Source: an uncultured Anaerolineae bacterium
GTDB taxonomy: Bacteria > Chloroflexota > Anaerolineae > Promineifilales > Promineifilaceae
Direction of reading: 5' to 3'
Assembly: GCA_905479495.1 (NCBI GenBank)
Contig: CAJQMR010000016.1
Location: 1-64,000 of the forward strand
DNA length: 64,000 nt
Part shown: in pieces, positions 20,401 through 32,000 of the stretch
How the letters are laid out: each line of letters starts with the position of its first letter
Position numbering within the stretch: position 1 is the first letter of the stretch
Position numbers and translations under genes: made by a program
The notes under the pieces: generated by a model
The model's database searches: none
Told to the model about the DNA's origin: nothing
What the model saw: only the letters and a program-made list of their open reading frames with translations

Positions 20401-22952
20401 TCACCATCATCAAAGATGAGCCAGGATACGGCCGTTTCCGGCGGCGCGTAGGCAGGCAGATTGGCGGTGCTTTGCCAGCTTTGGACGTAGCCCCATTGAC
20501 CAATATCAGCGTTTTTGTACAGTGGCTCGTCTTCCTGCGTGTCGGCCAGGCTTTTGGCCTCAATCCAGTACCGCTTGCGTTCAAACGGATAGGTAGGCAG
20601 GATGACCCGGTGGCGAACTGTGTCTTGATGCACCGCTTGCCAGGAAACGGCCGTGCCCACCAACCACAAGTCGCCTAATTTTTGCTGAAGAGAAACGGCC
20701 GTTAGCGGTGCATCTTGTGGCATGGTGGCAATGTGCGGCACCTGCACCAAATCTGTTGGCAGTTCGACGGGCCATTGCCCCAAGGTAAGCAACTGGCGGC
20801 CGGGCTGCTGCTGAATACGTTCCAGCGCCGTGCTGATTTGCTCGGCCGCTTTTTTGTGGCCAGCGTCCAGCAAATGGTTCCAGTAATGCAGCGTGTAATC
20901 CGGTTCTCCCATCCAGTTACCAAGATGGGTGGAGAAAATGGGGAGATCGCCCGTTTGGGCCTGAACGTGATCGGCTTGCAAAGCGAGCAGTTCGCCCGCT
21001 GCGGCCAAGCGAGCCCCATCCGCCAGCGAAATGACGCCCGCCAGCACAGCGGCCGTTATTTCGCCACTGCCAATCCCCATGACCGACTCCGGCAGGGTGC
21101 CCCATTCCTCATAAGTTTTGGACAGGGCGTATTCCACAGCAAAGGTGGCGGCGATGGCCAGCGTACGTGGGGTGAGTGTACCGGTTGCCTGAGCATCGTC
21201 TGGATAGAGGCTTGTGCGCAGGTCTTGGCCGAGATACGGCCGTAACAAAACCACACAAGATTCCAGATGCTGCCGGAAAAGTGGACTCTCATCGTAAAGC
21301 TGGCGCGCTGTGTTGATTTCCACGCCTGCACCCGTACAGACAAGCGTAAGCGCAGGCGGCATTTGCAGCTGAACCGTGCTGCTGGCGTACGCTTTTTGTT
21401 CCAGCGCTGTTACCGCATCGCTGATGCTGTTGGCACTTAGCAGGCGACGATGGGCCATGGGCTGCCGCCCTACCTGTAAGGTGTAAGCCACATCAGCAAT
21501 GTTCAACTCTGGATGTTGTTGCAGATGGGTGGCCAGCTGTTCCGTGGCCGTTTCCAGGGCGGTGGCGGTTTTGGCCGACAGCAAAACAAGCTGCGGATTG
21601 TCGCACTCGTCCGACGGTGGCAGCTGTGGGGCTTCTTGCAAAATGGCATGGGCGTTGGTGCCGCCCAGGCCAAAGGAGCTGACACCTGCCAAACGCGGCG
21701 TGTCTTCCGGTGTTTCCCAGGGCGCCAGCGTGGCATTGGGATAAACCGGGGCATTGGCAAAGTCGATCTCCGGGTTAGGCGTTTCAAAATTCAGCGAGGG
21801 CGGGATTTCCTGGTTTTCCAGTGCCATTACTGTTTTGATGAGCCCGGCAATGCCTGCCGCACCGGTGAGGTGGCCGACGTTGGTCTTTACGGAGCCAATC
21901 GGACAAAAGCCAACTTCATCGGTGTAGGTGCGGTACGCTTTGGTGATAGCTCGAATCTCGATGGGATCGCCCAGGCGGGTGCCGCTGCCATGTCCCTCGA
22001 CGTATTGAATTTCTTCTGGTTCCACACCGGAGACGGAGAGCGCTTCGGTAATGACCGCCGCCTGGCCATCGACACCGGGCGCGGGGAAACCCACTTTGTC
22101 GGAGCCATCGTTGCTTACGGCCGTTCCCCGAACAATTGCGTGAATGTGATCGCCATCCGCCAGGGCATCTTCCAGCCGCTTCAGCACCACCACGCCGACG
22201 CCGCTGCTAAAGACGGTGCCTGTGGCTTCGGCATCATAGGTGCGGGTACGGCCGTCTGGCGACAAGATCGAACCATCGACATACTGGTAGCCTTTGGGAT
22301 GGTCTACATGAACACACACGCCGCCAGCCAGGGCCATGTCGCACTCGTCGCCCAGCAATGCCTGGCAAGCCAGATGCACGGCCACCAATGAGGTGGAGCA
22401 GGCCGTCTGCACGGTGAAGCTGGGGCCGCGCAAATTAAATTTGTAAGACACGCGTGTCGTCAGGAAATCGGCCCCATTGCCGATATCAATTTGGCCCTGG
22501 TCGGTGTGTTTGAGCAGCTGGGGATTGGTAGCCAGGTTGTACACCAGGTAGGAACTGGTGGTGCTGCCACCAAACACGCCAATCAGCCCGTTGTACTGCG
22601 CTGGATCGTACCCGGCGTGCTCCAGGGCGGTCCAGGCGCTTTCCAAAAAGATGCGCTGCTGGGGGTCCATGATTTCGGCGTCGCGTGGATTATAGCCGAA
22701 GAAGTCGGCGTCAAAGCCATCCAACTCGTCCAAGGCGGAGTTCGCTTTTATGAAATTTGGGTCTTGGAGTTGCTGCTCAGTTGCTCCGGCTTCGCGGGCT
22801 TCTTCGTCGGTTAACGGCCGTATCGAATCCACCCCATTGCGAATATTTTGCCAAAACTCAGCCACGTTGGCCGCGCCGGGAAAACGTCCGGCCATGCCCA
22901 CAATGGCGATTTCGGTGCCGTCAAACTGTTCTTCGAAATTTTCTTCACTCAT
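17412..22952 (-). CDS. PKS-B: KS - inactive AT - inactive KR - T - carrier-like - sulfotransferase
   Basis: An 1846-residue polyketide synthase module. The KS (about 12-440) is intact: Cys185 in TACSTS, His321 in EGHGSGT, His361 in TNVGH. The AT region (about 530-740) is degenerate: the GHSxGE motif reads GIGSGE (626-631), so the nucleophile position is Gly, and the HAFH specificity segment is deleted. The KR (about 1045-1225) reads TGGLTDIG, and its catalytic Tyr and Asn positions are Phe1193 and Ala1197, so it is probably dead. A normal T domain follows (Ser1335 in LGGHSLL), then a carrier-like domain (about 1390-1470) with GFDLQL where the phosphopantetheine Ser should be. A sulfotransferase domain (about 1512-1800) has the PAPS loop SSPRAGSTLFR. 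N- and C-termini are strongly acidic. Acyl loading must come in trans, most simply from the discrete AT at 35556. Confidence 0.95.
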   Translation of the reverse strand: MSEENFEEQFDGTEIAIVGMAGRFPGAANVAEFWQNIRNGVDSIRPLTDEEAREAGATEQQLQDPNFIKANSALDELDGFDADFFGYNPRDAEIMDPQQRIFLESAWTALEHAGYDPAQYNGLIGVFGGSTTSSYLVYNLATNPQLLKHTDQGQIDIGNGADFLTTRVSYKFNLRGPSFTVQTACSTSLVAVHLACQALLGDECDMALAGGVCVHVDHPKGYQYVDGSILSPDGRTRTYDAEATGTVFSSGVGVVVLKRLEDALADGDHIHAIVRGTAVSNDGSDKVGFPAPGVDGQAAVITEALSVSGVEPEEIQYVEGHGSGTRLGDPIEIRAITKAYRTYTDEVGFCPIGSVKTNVGHLTGAAGIAGLIKTVMALENQEIPPSLNFETPNPEIDFANAPVYPNATLAPWETPEDTPRLAGVSSFGLGGTNAHAILQEAPQLPPSDECDNPQLVLLSAKTATALETATEQLATHLQQHPELNIADVAYTLQVGRQPMAHRRLLSANSISDAVTALEQKAYASSTVQLQMPPALTLVCTGAGVEINTARQLYDESPLFRQHLESCVVLLRPYLGQDLRTSLYPDDAQATGTLTPRTLAIAATFAVEYALSKTYEEWGTLPESVMGIGSGEITAAVLAGVISLADGARLAAAGELLALQADHVQAQTGDLPIFSTHLGNWMGEPDYTLHYWNHLLDAGHKKAAEQISTALERIQQQPGRQLLTLGQWPVELPTDLVQVPHIATMPQDAPLTAVSLQQKLGDLWLVGTAVSWQAVHQDTVRHRVILPTYPFERKRYWIEAKSLADTQEDEPLYKNADIGQWGYVQSWQSTANLPAYAPPETAVSWLIFDDGELGTQIAAQLESAGQPVTLVQSGKMWQQANATHFTLDPADEAQYSQLLDAMPAPPQHILFLWGLTLATPFYALANLAKAVGAASEPVRLHIITQEACAVTDLEALPPEQAALSGLSQTIPQEYSHVTTQIIDVTTQISSRKDAKTQREITSNLLLADCVAESLTPLVALRGRKRWVQMVLPAPLPENETAVFQPNGTILITGGLTDIGYDIARTLAEQTAANLLLIDAHPTNDTQLAELETAGSKVVALQADLTDKAALEKAIAQGVETLGPLTGVIHSPTVAGQQAFQAIAEINPAKSEIFFRTKQTSLEVLAEIIADMPLEFCVVSSALSTVLGGVGFAAFTAAAHSANALVRRFNRDSAFPWLALNWDVWAFEQSEGMPVLGELNQLALDRHEGFAVLQRAVATAVHDILLISTANLPQRITERQKKASGPDKNLYDRPNLWNEYVAPRNEIEERVVTIWQQVLGIEKIGVDDNFFDLGGHSLLATQLRNQLHNEFGVELSLQQLFADATAAGVAQGIADGLASGAASDKPILEQLKEAFPGERPSLVENYLRQKIANGLNISSDEIPANGDLSGFDLQLAAVDLMWNLKRDLKVQFYPHEILGTPKLPELAQFVWQQQERMANLPAYATQKPLSAYSIKEHRADTYNRAPFTPPTKKNKRMLFVLSSPRAGSTLFRVMLAGHKQIFCPPEISLLFFKDMQEWQKNVSFGQDFTWPAEGLHWALVELLNLEPEEGWAEIERMVAENHTVPDVYNRIQSLADGRLLVDKTPPYAMDMETLRRAEQIFDDAIYVHLVRHPYAMMDSFLHVRLDQQFSSSLFDEPNPDPYIVAETIWATANRNLTTFLKDVDPARQRLVRYEDLVQEPERIMRDLCALMDLPYEPALITPYDGRRERMMGGIGDPNILTHTGIDPTLADKWREITLPRRLDPSTKKLAEQFGYELPDNYEAPSGERPFLSTEQTETETAVTDINVDDLSDDDVAAMLSQLLEAEQE
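19963..19986. repeat. Three tandem CTTTGCGT units inside PKS-B
   Basis: Three exact copies of the 8-mer CTTTGCGT lie inside the PKS-B coding sequence between the dead AT and dead KR. They encode the foreign-looking peptide SRKDAKTQRE (residues 989-998). The same words occur in the intergenic repeat at 33069 to 33141, so this looks like an in-frame insertion of an intergenic-type repeat. Confidence 0.75.
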
Positions 22953-22984
22953 ATCTTTTCACTTTTTACTTTTCACTTTTTATT

Positions 22985-23046
22985 GGGCGAGGCAGGTGGA
23001 GAATTGCCCGGTTGTTTGGCAATGGTTTTATCCACCTGCCTCGCCC
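22985..23046. repeat. Nested palindromic element between PKS-A and PKS-B
   Basis: GGGCGAGGCAGGTGGA (22985-23000) and its exact reverse complement (23031-23046) form a 16-bp stem. The 30-base loop carries a second stem, ATTGCC (23003-23008) with GGCAAT (23018-23023). The element is flanked on both sides by TTTTCACTTTTTA-type repeats. It resembles a small non-autonomous palindromic repeat and may also influence read-through between the two PKS genes. Confidence 0.8.
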
Positions 23047-23067
23047 CTACTTTTCACTTTTTACTTC

Positions 23068-26000
23068 TCACTTGCGTCGTGCGGTAGAACGCTGTCTGCG
23101 GCGGCGGTCGCGGCGGCGTTGGCCGCGATCCACCTGCTCTGTGTAGGTGTCATCTTCGACTTCGCCATCGTCTGACTGCATTTGGGTGATTAGCTCCGTT
23201 AACTTGCTGACGGTGGGCTGCTCGTACAGACTCACGGCGGAGATATGCACCTGGAATGTTTCATTGATGCGGTTGATGAGCTTGATGCCCACGAGCGAGT
23301 TGCCGCCTAGCTCGAAGAAATTGTCGTAAACGCCAACCTGTTCAATTTCCAGCGTTTCTTGCCAAATGGCCACAATTTGCTGCTCAACTTTGTTGCGCGG
23401 AGCGACGTAATCCCACTCCTGGTCCCGGCTGGCGGCGGGCTTTTCTGCCTGGGCCAGATTGTTGAGCACGTAAGCCAGGGTGAGCCGGTCGCTGTCGGCT
23501 ATGACGGCGGGCAAATAGCGCGGCGACACCAAAATTTGCTGCGGCAGGTGATGCAAGATGTATTGCAGCGCTTCTTGCCCTTCGTGAGGCAAAATGGCGT
23601 GGCTGCTTTGCTGCTGCCGCCACTGCTTGATGATGGTGGGCACTTCCGTCTCTGCGGCCATACCGATGTCGGCCCAATCGCCCCAGTTGACGCTGATGAC
23701 GGGATACGGCCGTTCCCCCTCAGCTTCATGGGCAAAGGCATCCAAAAAGGCGTTGGCGGCGCAGTAATCGATCTGGCCAATGCCCCCGGCAACGGCCGTC
23801 AGCGAGGAAAAGAGCAGCATGAAGTCCAGCTGTTTCTCGGCAAAAATGGCTGCCAGATGGCGCGTCCCCTGTACTTTGGGCTGCAAAACAGCCTCAGCTG
23901 CTTCCCGAGTTTTGAGCTGGATGAGTCCGCCACCGGCGACACCGGCAGCATGGATCACAGCGTTGATCGCCCCCAATTGGGTTTCTGCCTGGGAAACGGC
24001 CGTCGCCAAGCTTACCTGATCGGTCACATCTGCTTGGAGGAGCAGCAGCTCGGCCCCGGCGGCTTCCAGCGCCAGCAGCTTGTGAATGCGCTGACTGGTC
24101 CGGTCTTCGGTTCCTTTGGCAACCAGCCATTCTTCCCACTGAGAACGGGCCGGGAAGGGGGAACGATGCAACAGGACCAGCCGCGCCCGGGCCTGTTTGG
24201 CCAGCATTTCGGCCGTGGCCAACGCCAATCCGCCCAAACCGCCAGTGATAAGTATGGTGGCTCGCGGCCGCAAACGTGGCACGGAAGCGGTCTCCTGGTT
24301 GAGCGGCGTCGGGGCATAATCCAGCACCCAGCGCCCCCGGCCCCGATAGGCAATTGTTTCGGCAGGCGCATCCATCTGGTTAACGCCAAATTCGGCCAGC
24401 AGCAGCTGAATGGTCTCGGCCCATAGCCAGGAATTGGGTGCGGGTAGCTGCACATCAATCACCTGCGTGCTGAGCCACTCAAATTCCTGTGGCAGCACTT
24501 TGACGGCACCACACAGCAGCCGTTTTTCGGCCGTAATGGGCTCCGCATCGGTAATGGCATACAGATGATTGGCTAACAGATGCAGTTGGGTGGTTTCCTC
24601 ACTGCGTGTCTTGTCCAGCGCCTGTGCCAGGTAGAGGAGACTGTAAAAAGCATGGTCTGTTTGGGCTGCCTGGTCGATGGGTTCCTGGGTGACATTCCAC
24701 ATATGCACGATATGCTCTGGCCATTTATCGTCCGCGTGCAGCTTCTGGCAGAGCGTGTTGTAATCAGCCGCGTCGGCGGGATTAATGGTGAAGACGGTTT
24801 CATCTAGCTGGGCGAATTTTTCCCCGGCCATGATGACCGTGACGTGTTGCTCATTGGTGCGCAAGAAGCCATCCAGCCGGTCGCCCAGGCCCGCCTCATC
24901 GACGAAGAGCAGCCAGTTGGCTTTTTTGTCCAGCAAATATTGCTGGGTCATGGTGGGTGGCAGCGTGTGCTGCCAGGTAGGCAAGTAGAACCAGTCTGGC
25001 AGCGACGCTTTTTTCTTGGCAGACAGGTGACGCGGCTGATTTTCGCTGGGTGGGTCTACCCAGTAGCGCTGCCGCTCAAATGGATAGCCGGGCAAAGGCA
25101 ATCGTCGCCGGTTTTGCTGCTGGTAGAGCTGTTCCCACTGCACGGGCAGCCCTGCCAGCCAGAGTTGGCCAATGGTGGTTAACGGCCGTATCCGGTCAGC
25201 TTCTTTCTGGCGAGGATGGCGCAGCGTGGCGTAGGCCAGTTGCGGTGCATTTTTGTCCAGCTGCTGCTTGACCACGGTGGCCAGGGCGTTGCCCGGCCCC
25301 ACCTCCAGGAAGATGGCGTCGCCCAACGTGCACAAGGTTTGAACCCCAGCGGCAAAGTTGACCGTGTGGCGTAGGTGCCGTGCCCAGTAGTTGGGATCAA
25401 TTGCCTGTTCGGCCGTCATCCAATCGCCAGTTTCGTTAGAGATGAGCGGTGCGCTGGGCGGGTTCAACTTTACGGTTTGCAGATGGGCGATGAATGGTTC
25501 CAGGGCGGCATCCATCATGGGCGAGTGGAAGGCGTGGGAGGTGTGCAGGCGGCGGCATTGGATGTCTTGCGCTGTCAGCTGTTCCACCAGGGCTTCGATC
25601 GCCGCATCTGGCCCGGAAACGACGCAGCTGTCTGGACTGTTGATGACGGCCACGGTGAGCGTTTCCGGCAGCAGGTTTTCTACCTGGTCAGCAGGGCGGG
25701 AAATGGCCAGCATGCTGCCGGGGGCCATCGCTTGCATCAGTTCGCCCCGTTTGGCCACGGTGTGCAGGGCATCGCGCAAAGAAAAGACACCAGCCAGGGC
25801 GGCGGCAACATATTCGCCAATGCTGTGGCCAATCATAGCCTCGGGCTGTAAGCCCCATGACTGCCACAGTTTGGCCAGAGCGTATTCGATGGTGAAGAGG
25901 GCGGGCTGGGTAATCCCTGTGTTTTTTAGCTGTTCGGCGGCCCATTCTGCTTTGTCGGCTTTAGGGTAGATTAAATCGCGTAAATCGAGGGTGAGGAACG

Positions 26001-29000
26001 GCCGTAAAATCTCAGCACACTCATCCACCGTCTCGCGGAACAGCGGTTCCGTCTGGTACAGCGACTGCCCCATGTTGACGTACTGCGAGCCTTGCCCAGA
26101 GAACATAAAAACGAGCGGCCGCGTTTGTTCCGCCTGGGTGCGGTTCAAAATGCGCTCACGATCCACGGCGCGCAGCGTGGTGATGGCATCGGCTACGTCC
26201 TGGCAAACGACCATGCGACGGTAGGTGAAGGTGCGGCGGCCGGTTTGCAGCGTGTAGGCCACGTCCGCCAGATTGGCGTCGGGATGGGCTTCTAAATAAT
26301 CGGCCAAATTTTGGGTCATCGTTTCCAGCGCTTCTGTTGATTTGGCGGAAAGCTGGAGCAGCTGCCACGGCTGGGCCGGATCAGACGGCGTTGGCTGGGG
26401 TGCTTCTTCCAAAATGATGTGGGCGTTGGTGCCGCCAATGCCAAAAGAACTGACGCCAGCACGACGCGGGCCACGGCCGTTTTGCCAGGGCAGCAGCGTG
26501 TTGTTAATTTCAAATGGGGTCTGGGCCAGATTCAGCTTGGGATTGGGCGTGTCGTAATGGCAGGTGGGCGGAATCTCTTTATGCTGCAAGCTCAGCACTG
26601 TTTTGATGAGACCGGCCACGCCTGCGGCCGAATCTAGATGTCCCACATTGCTTTTGACGGAACCGATGACCGTTTTTTGCTCGCTGCTGCCTTTGAACAG
26701 CTTGGCCAGCGCCGTGATTTCGATGGGATCGCCCAGTTCCGTGGCGGTGCCGTGGGCTTCGATGTACTGGATGGTGTCAGGCCCGACGTTGGCCGCAGCT
26801 TGCGCTTTGGCGATGACGTCTGCCTGGCCGTTGATGCTGGGCGCAGTGTAGCCAAGTTTGAGACTGCCATCGTTGTTAACGGCCGTTCCCTTAATCACTG
26901 CCTGAATGGTGTCGCCATCAGCAATCGCGTCTGCCAATCGCTTGAGCACCACCACGCCAACGCCGGAGCCAAAGACGGTGCCCTGCCCTGCGGCGTCAAA
27001 GGGGCGGCAGTGGCCATCTGGCGAGGCGATGCCGCTGGGTTGGTAGACGTAGCCTGCACGCTGCGGCATTTCCACCGAAACGCCGCCAGCCAGGGCGATG
27101 TCACACTGGCCGTTCATTAAGCTTTCGCAGGCCAGATGGGTGGCCACCAGCGAGGTGGAGCAGCCGGTCTGCACGTCCAGGCTGGGGCCGGTGAGGTTCA
27201 AATGGTAGGAGGCGCGGGTGGCCAGAAAATCCTTGTCGTTGCCCAGCATGATGGCAAAGCTGTCGTCGGTGGGATCCACGTCGGGATGGTTTAGCAGGTT
27301 GAAGAGCAGATACGTGCTCATGCCCATCCCGGCAAAAACGCCAATTTGCCCTTTGTATTGTTCACTGCTGTAGCCTGCATTTTCCAGGGCGTGCCAGGCC
27401 ACCTCTAAAAAGAGGCGCTGTTCGGGTGCCAGCAGCTTGGCCTGGTTGGGGGCGTAGCCAAAAAATGAGGCGGCAAATTTATCGATGTCGGCCAGCAGCG
27501 GTTCGGCCCGCACGAAATCAGGGTTGCTACGCAAATGTTGCGGCACGCCGAATTGATCGAGTGTTTCATCATCCAGCACCTGAATGCTTTCGATGCCGTT
27601 GCGCAGGTTTTGCCAGAACTGTTCCAGGTTGGCTGCGCCGGGGAAACGGCCGTCTAGCCCAATAATGGCAATATCGTCTTGCTGACGAACGGCCGTTTGG
27701 GGCACAACAACCTCTTCCCCATCCGCCAGCAGCAGCTGGGTGATGCCGTGAATGGTTGGCTTCTCTAAAAATTGAACCAGCGGAATCTCGCGGCCCAATG
27801 CTTCTTGCAGCTGGCGCTGCGCCTGTACCAGCAGCAGGGAATGGCCGCCTAAATCGAAGAAGTTGTCATGGATGCCCACTTCGGGCAGGCTCAATACTTT
27901 TTGCCATACCTGAGCGATTTGTTGTTCTAGCTGACTGCGTGGGGGAACGGCCGTTTTGTCGGCCACGTGCAAAGTGGGGGCAGGTAGGGCGCGGCGGTTA
28001 ACCTTGCCGTTAGGCATCAGCGGGAAGGCATCTAGCGGGACAAATAGGTTGGGCACCATGTAATCGGGCAAAATGGCTTGTAGCTGGCTGCGAATTTCAG
28101 CGATGTCAATTTGCTGACCATCTTGCGGCACCAGGTAGGCCAGCAGCCGCTTGTCGTCGGGGCTGACGGTGTGCAGCATGACCAGGGCTTCACGCACGCT
28201 GGGCAGAGCGGTGAGCTGGTTCTCGATTTCGCCCAACTCAATGCGGAAGCCGCGCAGCTTAATCTGGTGATCGACGCGGCCCAGGAATTGGATGTTGCCA
28301 TCGGGTAGGTAACGTACTAGATCGCCGGTTTTGTAGAGACGGCCGTTTCCACCACCAAACGGATCGGCAATAAACTTCTCTTCGGTAAGCTCAGGGCGGT
28401 TCCAGTAGCCACGGGCCACACCCACACCGCCGATGTGCAGTTCACCAGCCACGCCTTGGGGCACGGGCTGCAAATGTTTGTCCAAAATGTAGAGCTGGAT
28501 GTTGGCGATGGGACGGCCGATGGGCACCATTTGGCGCGGATCGTCACGCAAACATTCCCAGTAGCTCACGTCGATGGCCGCTTCGGTGGGGCCGTACAAG
28601 TTGTGCAGCTCGCATTCTGGCAACGCGCTGCGGTGCAGCGTAGCAAAAAAGCGCTGGGTCAGGTCGTAGGGAAGGGCTTCCCCGCTGCAAATGACGCGGC
28701 GCAGCGAGGTGCAGCGGTCCACGTTTGGTTCGGTGAGGAAGATTTGCAGCATGGAGGGCACAAAGTGCATGGTGGTGATTTGGGCTTCTTGAATGAGCTG
28801 CACCAGATAGGTGCTGTCCAGATGGCCGCCGGGTTTAGCCATCACCAGTTTGGCCCCGGTGATGAGCGGCCAGAAAAACTCCCAGACGGAAACGTCGAAG
28901 CTGAACGGTGTTTTTTGCAGGATGTGATCGTCGGCGGTGAGCTGGTAGGCGTCCTGCATCCACAGCAAGCGGTTGACGATGCCACGATGGCTGTTCATGG

Positions 29001-32000
29001 CTCCCTTGGGTTTGCCGGTGGAGCCGGAGGTGTAGATGGTATAGGCCAGATGCTCGGGGGTGAGGGGGACGTCTGGGTTGGTTTGGGGGTGGTGGGCGAT
29101 GGTTTCCCAATCGGTGTCGAGGTTAATGGTTAACGGTAAATTATTGTCCGTTTCTTGTGACCCTCTACTTGCCACCTGCAACTTGCCACTTGCTACCAGA
29201 TGCTCCTGGGTGAGGAGAATGGAGACTTGTGAATCTTCGAGCATAAATTGCAGGCGTTCGGCCGGGTAAGATGGGTCGATGGGCACGTAGGCGCCACCTG
29301 CCTTGATGATGCCCAGCAGGGCGATGACCATTTCCAAGCTGCGCTCCAGGCAAACGCCCACCATCATGTCGGGCTGAATGCCTTGTTGGATGAGGTAGTG
29401 AGCGAGTTGGTTGGCTTTTTGATTGAGCTGGTGGTAGGTGAGGGTTTGGTCGGCATAAGTCAGCGCAGGTGCGCCGGGGGTTTGGGCAACTTGGTCTTCA
29501 AATAGCTGGGGCAAACATCGTTCGAGATCGTAGGGAACGGCCGTATCGTTCACGGTATACAGCAAAGTGTGTTTTTGTTCGTTGGTGAGGAGGGGGAGTT
29601 GGGAAACGGCCGTGTCCGGCTGGGCCACAATTGAAGCCAGCAAGGTGTTGAAATGACCGGCCATTTGTTCGATGGTGGTGCCGTTGAACAAGTCCGTGTT
29701 GAATTCCCAGGTGGCCAGCCATTCGTTGTTGATCTCGGCCATTGCCAGCGTGATGTCAAATTGGGAGGCTTGCTGGGTGAGTGCCAGCGGCGTGAAGCGC
29801 AGTGCGCCCAGTTCAATCTCATCGCCCGCCTGTCCCAGCGCCAGCGCGGTTAATCCATGATGCACGGCGTGGGCTTTTTGCCAGACAAACATGTTTTGGA
29901 AGACGGGCGAATGGGCTGCATCACGGGCCAACCCCAAGGCTTCTACCAGCGCCGGGAAAGGGAGTGCTTGATGGGTAAATGCGCCAACGGCCGTTTCTTT
30001 TACCCGTTGCAACAGGTCGCGGAAGCTCATCTGACCATCTTCCAACTGGGTGCGAATGACCACCGGATTCACAAAATAGCCTTGCATGTTTTGGAATTCG
30101 CGCTGGGCGCGACCAGCGGTGGGGGTGCCGGTGAGGACTTCGTTTTGGCCGCTGAAGCGAGCCAGCAGCAGCTGGTAGGCGGCCAAAAAGGTCATGAACG
30201 GGGTGCAGCCCATCTCACGGCCCAGGGCCATCATTTGCTGGCCTAATTCGGCTGGAAGCTGGGTGCGGATGGTGCGCCCAGCATAGGTCTGGCGTGTGGG
30301 GCGCGGCCTGTCTGTCGGTAAATTGAGCGGCGGAAGTTCCCCTTGCAGCTGCTCCTGCCAATACGCGCGCAGCATTTTGCCTGATTCGTCAGCTAGCTGT
30401 TGATTTTGCCAGGAGACGTAATCGCTGTACTGGTGGGTGATGGGGGGTAATTCGGCCGTTTCATTTTGCACCAGCACCGTGTAAATCTGGGCAAACTCTT
30501 CAACCAGATTCACCAAAGACCAGAAGTCGGTGATGATGTGGTGGGCGACGATGAGCAGGTCGAATGTTTCTTCGGTGAGTTGGTAGAGGCGCACCCTCAG
30601 CAGGTTTTGGTCGAGGGAAAATGGCTGGTTGGCGGCGGCTTGAAGCTCTGCTTGATGGGCTGCTTTGGACTGCTGTTGGTTGTCGCTAAAGAGAAAATAA
30701 ACTGTGTCCGTCGCGGCAATTTGTTGGATGGGCTGGCCCTCTTCCAGGTGGAAGGTGGTGCGCAAAATAGGGTGGCGAGCCACCAGTCGGTTCATAGCCT
30801 GTTGAGCGAGGTCGGGATTGATACGGCCGTTCAGCCGCAGCGCCCGGGCAATGTTATAAACCGGACTGTCCGGGGCTAATTGGCACAAATACCAGATGGC
30901 CCGCTGTCCGTGCGAAAGTGGAAACTGTTGGGGAGGATTTTCTGCCACTGGAACGGTTTGAAGTTGATTGTCGGCGGCCAAATAGGTGACTAATTGTTCG
31001 CTTAGCTGCTGGATGGTGGGGCTTTCCAGCAAATCGGCGATAGGCAGTTCAATTTCCAGGGCATCTTCCACGGCCGTTTTTAATTCAATCGCCAGTAACG
31101 AATCGAGGCCATAGCTGGCTAACGGCCGTTTCTGTTCAATCTGTTCAGCCGGTTGGCGCAGCAAAACGGCTAACTGCTGCTGTAGATAGTTGGCAAGTAG
31201 CGGGGCCTGTTCATCCGTGGGCTGCGCCAGGACAATTTCTCGTGAGATTTCTGGCAGCTCAGCCGCCGTGCCTGTGGGGCTTGTTTGGAATTCAGGCACA
31301 TCTTCGCCGATGATTTTGATGTCGCCAGCCAGATATAGATCGCGGGTTTTGCTGCGCTGGATTTTGCCACTGGAGGTTTTGGGAATGGCGCGTGGCTGCA
31401 CCAGGATGACGCCATAGAGCTGCAAATCATGTTCTTCGGCAATGGCCTGGCGCAAAATGGGTGCCGCTTCGGCAATGTCGGTGCGGCGGTGGCTGCGCTT
31501 GACTTCATGCACCAGGAATAGCTTTTCTTCGCCGCCGACTTCGATAGTGAAGGCGGCACCAGCGTCTGGCGCAAGCGCTTCGTGGCTGGCCTGGGCTGTC
31601 TTTTCGATGTCCTGCGGGTAATGGTTGCGCCCGCGAATGATGAGCAGTTCTTTCAGACGGCCGGTGACGTACAGCTGGCCAGCCTGCAAAAAGCCGAGAT
31701 CGCCCGTGCGCATGTAGCGCGTGTTATCCTCAGCAAGTGTGGCCTGGAAGGTTTGGACGGTGGCCTCGGTTTGCTGCCAGTAGCCCTGGGCTACGCTGCT
31801 CCCGCTGATCCAGATTTCGCCAATGTCGCCATCGGCGCAGGCAACGTGTGTTTGCGGATCGACGATGCGGATTTGTTGTTCGTCTAGCAGCAGCGTGCCA
31901 CTGCTGACGAGTAAACGGCCGTCATTCTCATCGTCGGTGGGTTGGGCGTGGTTTTGTTCTAGCGAGGTGGTTTGGAAACGGCCGTAAACCGGTTCGCTGC

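Noticed and set aside
21513..22391. 292-residue plus-strand frame opposite the PKS-B ketosynthase
   Set aside because: The minus strand encodes an intact KS with catalytic Cys and His residues across this region; the plus-strand frame shows no recognisable fold or ribosome site.
23359..24426. 355-residue plus-strand frame opposite the PKS-A ketoreductase
   Set aside because: It is antisense to the intact KR and carrier of PKS-A, low in recognisable motifs, and rich in codon-complement artefacts.
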